Source: Lachnospiraceae bacterium (GTDB lineage Bacteria; Bacillota; Clostridia; Lachnospirales; Lachnospiraceae). Taken from it: a stretch of 64,000 nucleotides of DNA. Shown in pieces: positions 54,829 through 63,388 of this stretch. Positions within the stretch are counted from its first letter, which is position 1, and each line of letters opens with the position of its first letter. Location of the stretch: contig SVFK01000001.1 of assembly GCA_015056915.1 (NCBI GenBank), forward strand, positions 62,001 through 126,000, read 5' to 3'. Under the pieces are notes generated by a model that was given only the letters and a program-made list of their open reading frames with translations, was not told the DNA's origin and searched no databases. Position numbers and translations under genes: made by a program.

Positions 54829-57123
54829 CTAGTTATCGCTTCCTGTCACCTCTTTGTATCGTAGACATATGCTATCATACTGCTCAAAAAGACGTGTTTG
54901 CAAAGTGTGTATTCCATCTGTGGAATTGCTCTTTGTAAGCTTTTCCAGCTCATACGCCAAATCTCCCAAATCAGTAGCACCCACAGAATAAGCGTTATTC
55001 TTAAAGCCATGTACTCGTATACTGTAGTTTTTATAATCTTTGTCACTCATATACCCTGTTAATTCCTTCTTTATCTGCAGTTCCGTAAAATCCTTAAATA
55101 ACTCCAGATAAAAATTCTCATCCTGACTGCAAATTGCCAGCGCTTTTTCATAATCTAATTCAGGTAACCTTTGACGAAGCCCATCAAGTGCTGTCATATT
55201 TTCCGATACCTCTTTCACCATTACTTTATCATCCGCATTATCTGCCGATTCGTCTGTATTTATAACTGTAATATATTTCTTTGGTAAGTGTTGCAAAAGC
55301 ATTCTGTCCAGTTTATCCGGAATGATAGGTTTTGAAAGGAAATCATCAAACCCTTCACTCAGATATCTTTCCCTATCACCGCTAATTGCATTGGCAGTCA
55401 GCATAATAATCGGAACACCTTCGCACATTTTATTGTTGCGTATCGCATGGAATGTTTGTACTCCGTCCATTTCCGGCATCATATGATCCAAAAAAATAAG
55501 ATCATACGCCTGATTATTCACCATATCAATGCACGCCATTCCACTGGTTGCCATGTGAATTTGAATCCGTGTCTGTTTTAACAGGGCTTGAAATACTCTA
55601 AGATTCATTTCATTGTCATCTACAACCAACACCTTTGCATCCGGTGCAATATAGTTGATTCGAGAATTTTCCGCCTTATAGTTTCCAAGATAATTTTCTT
55701 GAAAGTCTCCTAATGGCTCTGCATCAACAATCTTCTGTACAATATCAAAGGAAAATTCACTTCCTTTTTCATATTCACTCTGTATCTGTAATTCACTTCC
55801 CAACAACTCCAAAAGCTGCTGAACAATATTCATGCCAAGACCACTTCCCTCAACATTCCTATTCCTTGTTACATCAACTCGCTGAAAAGCATCATATAAT
55901 TTCTCGATATCCTCTTCTTTAATTCCAATTCCTGTATCCTTTACAGCAAAATGCAATACAGCATTTTCCCCTTCCCTCCTGCAAGTCACTTTCAGTATCA
56001 CTGTGCCCTGATTGGTATATTTCACAGCATTTGAAAGAAGATTTATTAAAATCTGCTTTATGTGCTTATCATCGCCGTAATACTCTTTAGAAAGTGCAGG
56101 ATCAATATCAAATAACAGCTCCAAACCCTTTTCCTTTGCTTTGATTCTTATCATATTATGTAAATCGTGCAAGAGGTTACCAATTTTGTAATTGACAGAA
56201 ACTATTTCCATCTTTCCCGATTCAATTTTTGAAGAATCCAAAAGCTCGTTGATTATATTCAGAAGCATTACGGATGAGTCATGAACATCCCGAGAATACC
56301 TTTGGATATTTTCCTCCTTGCTCTCACGCAAAATCATTTCATTCATTCCTATTACTGCATTAATCGGAGTACGTATTTCATGAGAAATTCTGGCTACAAA
56401 TTGAGACTTTGCACGGTTCGCATTTTCCGCCTCTATTCTCGCCTTTTCAATTTCATCTGCCCGTTTTGCCTTCTCAACACTATTACTGATAATAGAAAAA
56501 ATTCTGCGGCACACTACCCCAAATGCAATATATATCAAGCAACGGGGAATTACGTAAAACAGCATAAGAGTAAAATAGGGATTGGCATTAATCTCCGTCA
56601 AAGCAAACTGACCATTAGCCGTATGATTCTGCAATGTACTGGTTGTCAGAACAGCCATATTCGCATCACACAAACCATAAAAATACCCACCATAAACTAC
56701 TACGATTGTGCTAATCACCGTCAAGGCATAGACATACCGCATCACCCTCTTAGAAGAATAAATTGTTGCATATAGGAAAGGCAAAAGGGATACCAAAACC
56801 ACATGATATGTAATAAACACACCGATAATGGTAAATACCAATATAATACTGAACAAAATAAAGTACTTCGTCTTCTTACTCGATGCCAACATACTCTTCG
56901 AAATAAAGTATACCACCAGATATATGATTAATGACGGAACATAGCTCTGCCACATCAGTTTTTGATCAACCACAAATATGCCTAATAAATCCAACAAAAA
57001 TGTCGCCGTATAGACTAACATTGTCACTGAAAAACATTTCATAACATAGCTATTGGCTATATATTCCTGCTCATTAATATACACCGATATGTCATCTCGT
57101 TTCTTTCCATTCAAATCCTGCAT
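54829..57123 (-). CDS. Hybrid sensor histidine kinase, TM-HK-REC-Hpt
   Basis: A 764-residue kinase. About six helices occupy residues 30-215, with an outer loop around 150-180. HisKA has ARISHEIRTPINAVIG (H248), HATPase_c has LLSNAVKY, DTGIGI and GSGLGMNIV, the receiver has LIFLDHMMPEMDG (D546), and a C-terminal Hpt domain has RVHGFKNNAYSVGA (H705). No PAS domain. First gene of the signalling cluster; it has its own consensus-like promoter and is followed after 28 bases by the HD-GYP fusion. Confidence 0.93.
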   Translation of the reverse strand: MQDLNGKKRDDISVYINEQEYIANSYVMKCFSVTMLVYTATFLLDLLGIFVVDQKLMWQSYVPSLIIYLVVYFISKSMLASSKKTKYFILFSIILVFTIIGVFITYHVVLVSLLPFLYATIYSSKRVMRYVYALTVISTIVVVYGGYFYGLCDANMAVLTTSTLQNHTANGQFALTEINANPYFTLMLFYVIPRCLIYIAFGVVCRRIFSIISNSVEKAKRADEIEKARIEAENANRAKSQFVARISHEIRTPINAVIGMNEMILRESKEENIQRYSRDVHDSSVMLLNIINELLDSSKIESGKMEIVSVNYKIGNLLHDLHNMIRIKAKEKGLELLFDIDPALSKEYYGDDKHIKQILINLLSNAVKYTNQGTVILKVTCRREGENAVLHFAVKDTGIGIKEEDIEKLYDAFQRVDVTRNRNVEGSGLGMNIVQQLLELLGSELQIQSEYEKGSEFSFDIVQKIVDAEPLGDFQENYLGNYKAENSRINYIAPDAKVLVVDDNEMNLRVFQALLKQTRIQIHMATSGMACIDMVNNQAYDLIFLDHMMPEMDGVQTFHAIRNNKMCEGVPIIMLTANAISGDRERYLSEGFDDFLSKPIIPDKLDRMLLQHLPKKYITVINTDESADNADDKVMVKEVSENMTALDGLRQRLPELDYEKALAICSQDENFYLELFKDFTELQIKKELTGYMSDKDYKNYSIRVHGFKNNAYSVGATDLGDLAYELEKLTKSNSTDGIHTLQTRLFEQYDSICLRYKEVTGSDN

Positions 57124-57177
57124 ATTCTCTATTCCACCCTCTATAAAAGACCATAATACGACACATTATATACTTTT

Positions 57178-57207
57178 ATTCTATTCTTCCTACATAGAAA
57201 CTGTCAA
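57178..57207 (-). promoter_or_regulatory. Promoter of the signalling cluster
   Basis: Minus-strand TTGACA (57202-57207), 18 bases, TAGAAT (57178-57183), about 55 bases before the kinase start. Confidence 0.7.
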
Positions 57208-57317
57208 CCCTTTAAAATCCCCTCTGTTTTAGCACCTTCTTCGCTATTATATCATTAATTTCAACATATATAAACAATTTTCCATGCTTTGCAGAGCTGA
57301 ATAATAAGGTCCATTTG

Positions 57318-57345
57318 TTGACACGGGCATCCGGTGCACTATAAA
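57318..57345 (+). promoter_or_regulatory. Strong promoter upstream of the radical SAM gene
   Basis: TTGACA (57318-57323), 16 bases, TATAAA (57340-57345). The transcript would carry about 100 bases of leader. In that leader an ATG-AAG-AAG-TAA is followed by an open stretch without start up to TAG at about 57449, possibly a gene remnant. The rest of the 333-base gap on the left holds only the divergent cluster promoter. Confidence 0.65.
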
Positions 57346-57456
57346 ATGAAGAAGTAACAACAGGTTGTACCGAGGTTAATTGCAGGCATTATTGGTGTTG
57401 TCAGGGCTGCACCATTCACGAATATAAGATTATATTTTGGAAAGAAGTAGTTTGTT

Positions 57457-58218
57457 ATGAATGAATATTTAAGAAATGTAAATCGAATTGAATTTGTCGT
57501 TACAATGGCATGCACAGGACGATGTAAGCATTGCTCCGAGGGCGAGCATATATCCCATGGTGAACATATCGACGAAAGCCTTGCCGTCCAGGCAATATAT
57601 GACATCTGTGCGAACTATAACATTCAATCCTTAATGACCTTTGGCGGGGAACCGTTATTGTATCCCGAAGTTGTTTGCAAGATTCATGAAGCAGCCACAA
57701 AGATGAATATACCTCAAAGGGATTTGATTACCAATGGTTTTTTCAGCAAAGATGAGAGCCGAATCAAGGAGGTCGCGCATATGCTGGCACAAAGCGGTGT
57801 CGGTAACATCGCTCTTTCTGTAGATGCTTTTCATCAGGAGACAATACCGTTAGAACCGGTTAAATTTTTCGCCAAATGTGTACAGCAAGAAAAAATTGCT
57901 CTCAAAGTGCATCCGGCATGGCTGGTAAGCAAAACAGATGATAATCCCTATAATCTCCGAACAAGAGAAATTCTGCAGGAATTTGAACAAATGGATATTT
58001 ACGCATCTAACGGAAATATTATTTTCCCCAGTGGGAATGCCAGAAAATATCTGAGCGAATATTTCGACCCAGCCGAGGAATATGTTAATCCTTACGATGA
58101 TGACCCGAAGGATGTACGTTCCATCTGCTTTTCACCAAACGGCGATGTACTGCATGGTAATATTAACAACAAGTGCATTATGGATATTTTGAATTCCTAT
58201 TCCGTTTCGAATGATTAA
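57457..58218 (+). CDS. Radical SAM protein, short
   Basis: A 253-residue radical SAM enzyme. The 4Fe-4S motif is CTGRCKHC (Cx3Cx2C) at about residues 20-27, followed by QSLMTFGGEPLLYPEVVCKI (SAM-binding GGE) and NIALSVDAFHQETIPLEPVKFF. The C-terminal ICFSPNGDVLHGNINN resembles the end of SPASM-less peptide- or cofactor-modifying enzymes. No precursor peptide gene is recognised next to it. The ribosome binding site is weak (GGAAAGAAG). Single gene with promoter and terminator. Substrate unknown. Confidence 0.88.
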   Translation: MNEYLRNVNRIEFVVTMACTGRCKHCSEGEHISHGEHIDESLAVQAIYDICANYNIQSLMTFGGEPLLYPEVVCKIHEAATKMNIPQRDLITNGFFSKDESRIKEVAHMLAQSGVGNIALSVDAFHQETIPLEPVKFFAKCVQQEKIALKVHPAWLVSKTDDNPYNLRTREILQEFEQMDIYASNGNIIFPSGNARKYLSEYFDPAEEYVNPYDDDPKDVRSICFSPNGDVLHGNINNKCIMDILNSYSVSND

Positions 58219-58226
58219 GAAACGAA

Positions 58227-58256
58227 GGTCCCCGCCCAATGGACGGGGACCCTTTT
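58227..58256 (+). terminator. Terminator of the radical SAM gene
   Basis: Stem GGTCCCCG / CGGGGACC followed by TTTT; it touches the stop codon of the convergent GNAT gene. Confidence 0.85.
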
Positions 58257-58731
58257 ATAGTATCAACTCATAACACATATCTGTCTTTGTCGTTCCTTCA
58301 ATCAAACAGGTTGCACCACTTTCTCTAAAACCGTTCGCCTCATAGAACCTTCTGGCTGCCAAATTATCTGCGATGACCCATAAAAATATTCTTTTGGCAT
58401 GAGCGGCTTTTGCTCCTACTATAACATATTCAATAAGCTTTCTTCCGATTCCGTTCCCTGTAAAAAAAGGTTCCACATAAAATTCACAAATTTCAACCGC
58501 ATCATCCTGAAATTTTCTGTTAATGACCCCTTTCACTATTCCGTCATCATATACAATCATATTGTCAACTAATGCAGGGTTGTTTCTGTACTCATCACTC
58601 AACCTTATTACCTGTAATTCATTAAAGGATACAACATCATTGTTAAATATCGGTCTGTAAGCAACCCTTTTCCCAAATACTATTATTTCTGCTATCCGTG
58701 GTATATCATGAAGCGTAGCATTTCTTACCAA
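58255..58731 (-). CDS. GNAT-family N-acetyltransferase
   Basis: A 158-residue GNAT enzyme using acetyl-CoA. The acetyl-CoA binding motif A reads ICEFYVEPFFTGNGIGRKLIEYVI (Q/RxxGxG/A as GNGIGRK), and motif B LWVIADNLAARRFYEANGFRESG. The substrate cannot be told. A TTG at 58731 has GGGAGG eight bases upstream and gives the usual family start (VRNATLHDIPRIAEI); the GTG at 58740 would touch that Shine-Dalgarno site, so TTG is preferred. Confidence 0.9.
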   Translation of the reverse strand: MVRNATLHDIPRIAEIIVFGKRVAYRPIFNNDVVSFNELQVIRLSDEYRNNPALVDNMIVYDDGIVKGVINRKFQDDAVEICEFYVEPFFTGNGIGRKLIEYVIVGAKAAHAKRIFLWVIADNLAARRFYEANGFRESGATCLIEGTTKTDMCYELIL

Positions 58732-58854
58732 AATCGGCACCTCCCATTCTTTTCTCTATATAATGCCATTGCTTTGATTCCTCAGCCAATAGGAATCAAA
58801 TATAGATGCTGAAATATCCTCAAATTCCTTACCCCTTGGCACTATTATCTGCTG

Positions 58855-59190
58855 CTATTTATAATACTTCTTCTTTAAATGACTATGATACAACATCATG
58901 ATTGGTAATGCCCCAACAATCACACAGAAAGGAATAATTGAAGCAATCACCTCTTGCTTTATAAATGAACACACTATAAAAGAACCTATAATCACAAGAC
59001 CGTAAATAATCCACATATATCCATGCTTTTTATTCCACAACGCCACATCCAAAAGCATTTCTTTTGCCGGCGGCTTTTCACCCGTATAAAAACCAACAGG
59101 TTCTTTACTTTTTATTTGAGAAACACCAATTATAATCATAATAAGCGATACAAATGCCAAAATCACAAGTGCAATTATATTTTCCGCCAC
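58855..59190 (-). CDS. Small three-helix membrane protein, unknown function
   Basis: A 111-residue protein with an N-terminal helix (IIALVILAFVSLIMIIIGVSQI), a soluble loop GFYTGEKPPAKEMLLDVALWNKKHGYMW, and two further helices. The loop is typical of small membrane proteins seen in clostridia near GNAT or immunity-type genes, but no named function is known to me. GTG start behind GAGGAGG. The gap to the GNAT gene (114 bases) holds nothing recognised. Confidence 0.7.
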   Translation of the reverse strand: MAENIIALVILAFVSLIMIIIGVSQIKSKEPVGFYTGEKPPAKEMLLDVALWNKKHGYMWIIYGLVIIGSFIVCSFIKQEVIASIIPFCVIVGALPIMMLYHSHLKKKYYK

Positions 59191-59266
59191 ACTTCTACCT
59201 CCTCAATTCCTATATGTCACATCAAATTTTCCCTACTAATTCGTGCCTTTTCTGTATTTAGTCAGG

Positions 59267-59428
59267 TTTTTTCCTTGCTTTTCACCCGACCAAACTCGCC
59301 TTTTTGCTGTTGCTGGCGGGTTTTTTCCTTGCTTTCCACCCGACTAAATCCGCTTTCTTGCTGTTGCAGGCGGTTTTTTTCCTTGCTTTCCACCCGACCA
59401 AATCCGCTTTCTTGCTGTTGCAGGCGGG
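59267..59428. repeat. Three tandem 54-bp repeats
   Basis: Units at 59267-59320, 59321-59374 and 59375-59428; the second and third are nearly identical. Because 54 is a multiple of three, a minus-strand frame (59262-59444, 60 codons) encodes LQQQESGFGRVESKEKNR-like units three times. That frame has only a weak ribosome binding site and no known relative, so it is not called as a gene. The whole 407-base gap (59191-59597) otherwise holds only the tRNA-like fragment below. Confidence 0.9.
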
Positions 59429-59480
59429 GATTGCAAGCAATCATTCTTGACTCTCTTCATTTTTACGTTTCTCAATATAA

Positions 59481-59500
59481 TGCGGAGGATGGGACTTGAA
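59481..59500 (-). other. tRNA-Leu 3'-end fragment, probable attachment-site relic
   Basis: Twenty bases match 19/20 with the 3' end of tRNA-Leu(AAG) at 60929-60948, in the same orientation (TGCGGAGGATGGGACTTGAA here, with A for the seventh base in the tRNA). The match covers the discriminator, acceptor strand and part of the T arm, the usual integrase target. The 1.4 kb between the copies holds one AT-rich gene and no integrase. Confidence 0.55.
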
Positions 59501-59597
59501 TGAATTTGTTCCTCAAAAAACACGATAGAAAGGGGCTTTTTGGCACATCATCTTCAAGTGCAACAATCTTCCGCTTATTTAATGGCATATCATTTAA

Positions 59598-60632
59598 CTA
59601 CTCTGTAGCCTTTTCTAATAGTATGAATTTCTTATTATCACAATCTATTTCGTATTGTAATCCTAGAGGAAAAACACCTATCGGGTATGCATGACCAACA
59701 TTTACATTATACAAAATAGGTAAGTCTGGTAAATTCGCTTCAAAACCAACAACTTGTTTATAGACAGCCTTATATCGTTCAAGTTTATCTTCAACAGCAG
59801 GTTTTCCTACTACTATTCCATTGATAACATGTAAGATACCTTGTGCATGCAAATTCCTCAAAAACCAACTCAAAACCATTTCATGCATATCAACTTCACT
59901 TGTTTCAATTAACAATAGTTTCCCTTTCCAATCTTCTAAAGAAGGCCACAAAGATGTCCCAAGTAATTCTGGAAACACATCTATACAACCACCAAATAAT
60001 TCTCCAGTTACTTTTCCCGTACCTTGCAAAATGTCATACCCTGTATTTGTATGTCGTGGCGTTGGCTGATTAATATTCTCTTTTTTCCACCAAACCTTAT
60101 CTTTTTCATAACTACAGAAATCGCTACATTTAATTTCAAATTCATCTTGAGGTTCAAATAGCATTTTTTCCATAGCTGACTTTGTATACTCGTTAATTGA
60201 TACATACTCAGCAATATTATTCATTACAGATAAGCCATAATAAGATACTATTCCTGCCTTATGCATCATAAAATGATTAGTTGTTGAGTCAGAAAAACCT
60301 GTGAATATTTTAGGATTGTTTCGCAAAACATCGAAATCAATATATGGCAAAAGTCTAATTGTATCATCGCCACCAATAGCATTAAAAACCGCCTTAATTT
60401 CAGTATCTCTAAATGCATCCATTAAGTCTTGTGCTCTTGCTTCTGGATGTTGATACAAATATTCAATCCCTTTTAATGCATTCGGCATCGCCATAACTTC
60501 TAGTCCGTATTCTTCTAAGCGTTTCTTTGCGATTTCAAATTTATGAATAAACATTTCTTCCCCAAGCATACCTCTTGACAAAGAAACAATGGCAACTTTA
60601 TCGCCTTTCTGCAATCTTTTAGGTTTAATCAT
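59598..60632 (-). CDS. S66 peptidase / LD-carboxypeptidase, MccF-like
   Basis: A 344-residue serine peptidase of family S66. The nucleophile lies in IFTGFSDSTTNHF, with the preceding IGGDDTIRLLPYIDFDVL, and the C-terminal His in YNVNVGHAYPIG. Family members cut LD-peptide bonds of muropeptides or, in the MccF group, detoxify microcin C-type aminoacyl nucleotides. The long DKVWWKKENINQPTPRHTN loop favours the MccF-like group. ATG at 60632 with GGGG seven bases upstream is used. The gene is visibly more AT-rich than its neighbours and lies in the tRNA-bounded islet, which points to horizontal gain. Confidence 0.85.
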   Translation of the reverse strand: MIKPKRLQKGDKVAIVSLSRGMLGEEMFIHKFEIAKKRLEEYGLEVMAMPNALKGIEYLYQHPEARAQDLMDAFRDTEIKAVFNAIGGDDTIRLLPYIDFDVLRNNPKIFTGFSDSTTNHFMMHKAGIVSYYGLSVMNNIAEYVSINEYTKSAMEKMLFEPQDEFEIKCSDFCSYEKDKVWWKKENINQPTPRHTNTGYDILQGTGKVTGELFGGCIDVFPELLGTSLWPSLEDWKGKLLLIETSEVDMHEMVLSWFLRNLHAQGILHVINGIVVGKPAVEDKLERYKAVYKQVVGFEANLPDLPILYNVNVGHAYPIGVFPLGLQYEIDCDNKKFILLEKATE

Positions 60633-60678
60633 AAACACACCCCAGACTTACTTTAAAATTTCTATAATTATGACTTTT

Positions 60679-60706
60679 ATTATATCACTCTTTACAACAT
60701 GAGCAA
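60679..60706 (-). promoter_or_regulatory. Promoter of the MccF-like gene
   Basis: Minus-strand TTGCTC (60701-60706), 16 bases, TATAAT (60679-60684). Confidence 0.6.
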
Positions 60707-60781
60707 TAATATTTTATTCTGATTTCCTAATCGTGATATACAAATAGGCTAGCAGCGGAAGATGGGGTGAGACGGATTAAG

Positions 60782-60804
60782 AAAAAGGTCCGGTGGACCT
60801 TTTT
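60782..60804. terminator. Bidirectional terminator-like hairpin
   Basis: AAAAAGGTCC GGT GGACCTTTTT, a near-perfect palindrome with A and T ends. It lies in a GC-rich 130-base block between the MccF-like gene and tRNA-Leu that has a further stem (CGAGGAG ... CTCCTCG, about 60836-60876) and a partial acceptor-like copy GCGGAAGATGGG at 60755-60766. Confidence 0.7.
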
Positions 60805-60884
60805 CCCGTCGAACCGACCGACGAGACATTTATGTCGAGGAGACCTTGGACCCTGGGGACAAGGGACTCCTCGGCATAAAGAAC

Positions 60885-60914
60885 GAAAAAAGAGCAGGTC
60901 TTTTGACCTGCTCT
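60885..60914 (-). terminator. Terminator of tRNA-Leu(AAG)
   Basis: Minus-strand AGAGCAGGTC AAAA GACCTGCTCT followed by TTTTTTCG. Confidence 0.9.
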
Positions 60915-60928
60915 GATTTCGTTCTTCG

Positions 60929-61012
60929 TGCGGAAGATGGGACTTGAACCCACACGGTGTAACCACCACAAGATCCTTAGTCTTGCTCGTCTGCCAGTTC
61001 CGACACTTCCGC
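60929..61012 (-). tRNA. tRNA-Leu, anticodon AAG
   Basis: 84-nt class II tRNA with acceptor GCGGAAG / CTTCCGC, discriminator A, anticodon loop CTAAGGA in stem CAAGA/TCTTG, long variable arm, T-loop GTTCAAGTC. CCA not encoded. Its 3' end is duplicated at 59481-59500. Confidence 0.95.
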
Positions 61013-61033
61013 ATATCGCATTGCGCAAGATTG

Positions 61034-61062
61034 ATGATAGCATTTTACGCTGTAAATGTCAA
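61034..61062 (-). promoter_or_regulatory. Promoter of tRNA-Leu(AAG)
   Basis: Minus-strand TTGACA (61057-61062), 17 bases, TATCAT (61034-61039), 22 bases before the tRNA. Confidence 0.85.
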
Positions 61063-61121
61063 TTCTTTTTTTGAAAAATTTGTAGGAATTTTTCATACAA
61101 TTCACATTTTGCAACCGCCCT

Positions 61122-62168
61122 TTAGCAGATATACTTTCCTACAATGGGAATTCTTCTTAGCAACGCTGTACACAGGAGGCAGAATCCAAAACAAACTACC
61201 GCAATCAACGGCACTCCGATAATCGGCGGTAACATTGTACTGTGGATGCCCTTGCCCTGCAGGAATTCCAAGCATATCAGATGCATCAAATAAATCCCCA
61301 ACGTATCGAGAGATATTTCTTTTACAATACCGGCTCCTCTCTCCGACAGTTGTAACAGGCTGACCCTCTGGGTAAAGAACACAAGAAGTGCCAGCACTAC
61401 GAGAAATGTAAAGAACCCGAAGCTGTCAAATATCACGCCATCAGGCGTTCCTGTCTGTAAAGACTTATAACCAGAAAGTATAATATTGGCACATACACCT
61501 GCCACGCCTCCCAGATAAGCCCATTTATGCCATTTGGCCTCTATTCCATAGTGAGCAACATAATATCCTAATATAAAATAACCGATATACCCCAGCAATT
61601 CCTCCACTACAAAGATTCCCGAAACAAAGCTAATTATCTCTGATGTCTCTAAGGACAGAAGGGTCGTTTTCCCCACCTTGAATATCAGAAAAATCACCAG
61701 AAAATATTGTATTTCCTTCTTGGGTGCATTATCCACCCAGCGCTTCAGAATCGGAAGGAGCATGTACAGCCCTATAATCATGGGAATATACCACAGATGA
61801 TACCTCCCCTGAAATATTTCAAACAGCAAACCGTCAAAGGTAACAGGCACACCCTCCCAATTGCAGCAGTCAAATATGCCATAAATTACAGACCATACCA
61901 CATACAGGAGAATCATTCTGAGAATATTGCGTGTATATAATTTTCTAATACTGATTTCTCTGGTTGGTGCCAGAAAAAGCGCACCGCTGATTGCCACAAA
62001 GACCGGAACCCCAAATCGAACCATGGAATTGTAGGAATGTACCACCCACCAATCAAAACTGTCCATCGGCAGAATATACCAGAATTGTGCAGCACTATGC
62101 AGCATAATAACGCTAAAGCAAGCCAATATACGCAATAAATCAAAATGAATCAGACGTTGTTTTTCCAT
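61122..62168 (-). CDS. Acyltransferase-3 (OafA/WecH-like) membrane protein
   Basis: A 348-residue integral acyltransferase with about ten helices. RLIHFDLLRILACFSVIMLHSAAQFWYI at the start carries the conserved His of the family, and the later parts ISGALFLAP, WYIPMIIGLYMLLPIL and IYLMHLICLEFL are typical. It would O-acetylate a cell-surface glycan or similar. ATG at 62168 (AGGGA six bases upstream) is preferred over 62174. Single gene between tRNA-Leu and kdgK. Confidence 0.88.
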   Translation of the reverse strand: MEKQRLIHFDLLRILACFSVIMLHSAAQFWYILPMDSFDWWVVHSYNSMVRFGVPVFVAISGALFLAPTREISIRKLYTRNILRMILLYVVWSVIYGIFDCCNWEGVPVTFDGLLFEIFQGRYHLWYIPMIIGLYMLLPILKRWVDNAPKKEIQYFLVIFLIFKVGKTTLLSLETSEIISFVSGIFVVEELLGYIGYFILGYYVAHYGIEAKWHKWAYLGGVAGVCANIILSGYKSLQTGTPDGVIFDSFGFFTFLVVLALLVFFTQRVSLLQLSERGAGIVKEISLDTLGIYLMHLICLEFLQGKGIHSTMLPPIIGVPLIAVVCFGFCLLCTALLRRIPIVGKYIC

Positions 62169-62271
62169 TTCCATTCCCTACTAATTCGATACCCTTCCAT
62201 ACATTGTTATCACACTGTAAAATCACTCATTCATTATCGCACACCCCATAATACTTGTCAATTTTACACTC

Positions 62272-62304
62272 AAAAAGAGCCATGCTCTTTTGGCACAGCT
62301 CTTT
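62272..62304 (-). terminator. Terminator of the kdgK-eda operon
   Basis: On the minus strand AAAAGAGC ... GCTCTTTTT with inner imperfect pairs, 15 bases after the kdgK stop. Confidence 0.7.
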
Positions 62305-62319
62305 TGTCCAATCTTTTAT

Positions 62320-63351
62320 TTATCTTTGAACACGTCCGGAAGCATCTCCACCGGCCAAGGTTTCTACCTCTTTTCTGGATACCAGATTGAAGTCGCCGGG
62401 AATGGTATGCTTCAAAGCAGAAGCTGCCACACCATACTCGAGAGCCAACTTAAAATCCTTGCCATCCAACATACCACAGATAACGCCACCGGCAAAGGAG
62501 TCACCGCCACCCACGCGGTCAATGATAGGATGAATTCTGTATTCCTTGGAATGATAGAATTCCTTGGTATCTCTGGAGTAAATACATGCGGACCAACCGT
62601 TGTCGGAAGCAGAACGACTTACACGCAGAGAGGATACACAGTACTCAAAGTTAAATTTCTCAACCATCTGCTCAAAAATAGACTTATATCCGGCAAGCTC
62701 AAGCTCACCGCTGGTAACATCTGTTTCACCGGGCTTGAAGCCAAGTACCAGCTCTGCATCTTCTTCATTGCCGATACAAACATCCACGTACTGCATCAGA
62801 TTGGTCATAACCTTCTGTGCCTTCTCAGAGGACCACAGCTTCTTACGGAAGTTAAGGTCTACAGACACCTTTACACCATGCTTTTTAGCTGCCTTCAGTG
62901 CTTCCTCAGTCAGCACTGCTGCCGCATCGGATACTGCAGGGGTAATACCGGTAAAATGGAACCAATCTGCACCTTCAAAAATAGCATCAAAATCAAAATC
63001 TGCCGCAGTTGCTGTTGAGATAGAGGAATGGGCTCTGTCGTACACTACCTTGGAGGGTCTCATTGCAGAACCGGACTCAAGGAAGTAGATACCCAGTCTC
63101 TCACCGCATTTAGCAATGTGCTTGGTTCCTACGTTGTATTTTCTAAGTGCTGCAACCGCACACTCACCGATTTCGTTGTCGGGTACTGCAGTCACAAATT
63201 CAGCATCATGACCATAATTAGCCAATGATACTGCAACGTTGGCTTCACCGCCACCGTAGCATACGTCAAACTCGTCAGCCTGAATAAATTTTTCATTGTT
63301 AGGGGTGGATAATCTCAGCATGATTTCACCCATGGTAATCACTTTTGCCAT
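62320..63351 (-). CDS. kdgK: 2-keto-3-deoxygluconate kinase (PfkB family)
   Basis: A 343-residue PfkB-type sugar kinase. KVITMGEIMLRLSTP at the start, the glycine-rich DVCYGGGEANVAVSLANYG, KVSVDLNFRKKLW, and the C-terminal signature DRVGGGDSFAGGVICG with the catalytic Asp. Next to an Eda-type aldolase it most likely phosphorylates KDG to KDPG in hexuronate or pectin breakdown. The frame is open to 63423, but ATG at 63351 gives the proper family start with AGGA upstream. It follows eda after 37 bases. Confidence 0.92.
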   Translation of the reverse strand: MAKVITMGEIMLRLSTPNNEKFIQADEFDVCYGGGEANVAVSLANYGHDAEFVTAVPDNEIGECAVAALRKYNVGTKHIAKCGERLGIYFLESGSAMRPSKVVYDRAHSSISTATAADFDFDAIFEGADWFHFTGITPAVSDAAAVLTEEALKAAKKHGVKVSVDLNFRKKLWSSEKAQKVMTNLMQYVDVCIGNEEDAELVLGFKPGETDVTSGELELAGYKSIFEQMVEKFNFEYCVSSLRVSRSASDNGWSACIYSRDTKEFYHSKEYRIHPIIDRVGGGDSFAGGVICGMLDGKDFKLALEYGVAASALKHTIPGDFNLVSRKEVETLAGGDASGRVQR

Positions 63352-63388
63352 TTTTGTAGTGTCCTTTCGTTTTTTTATAAATGTAATA

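Noticed and set aside
59267..59428. Possible CRISPR array
   Set aside because: Repeats are directly abutting 54-bp units without spacers, and no cas gene is near.
59023..59499. 158-codon plus-strand frame
   Set aside because: Antisense to the small membrane protein and then through the 54-bp repeats; no start signal.
60727..61043. Minus-strand frames over tRNA-Leu(AAG)
   Set aside because: They translate the tRNA gene, its promoter side and terminator hairpins; a clear tRNA occupies the region.
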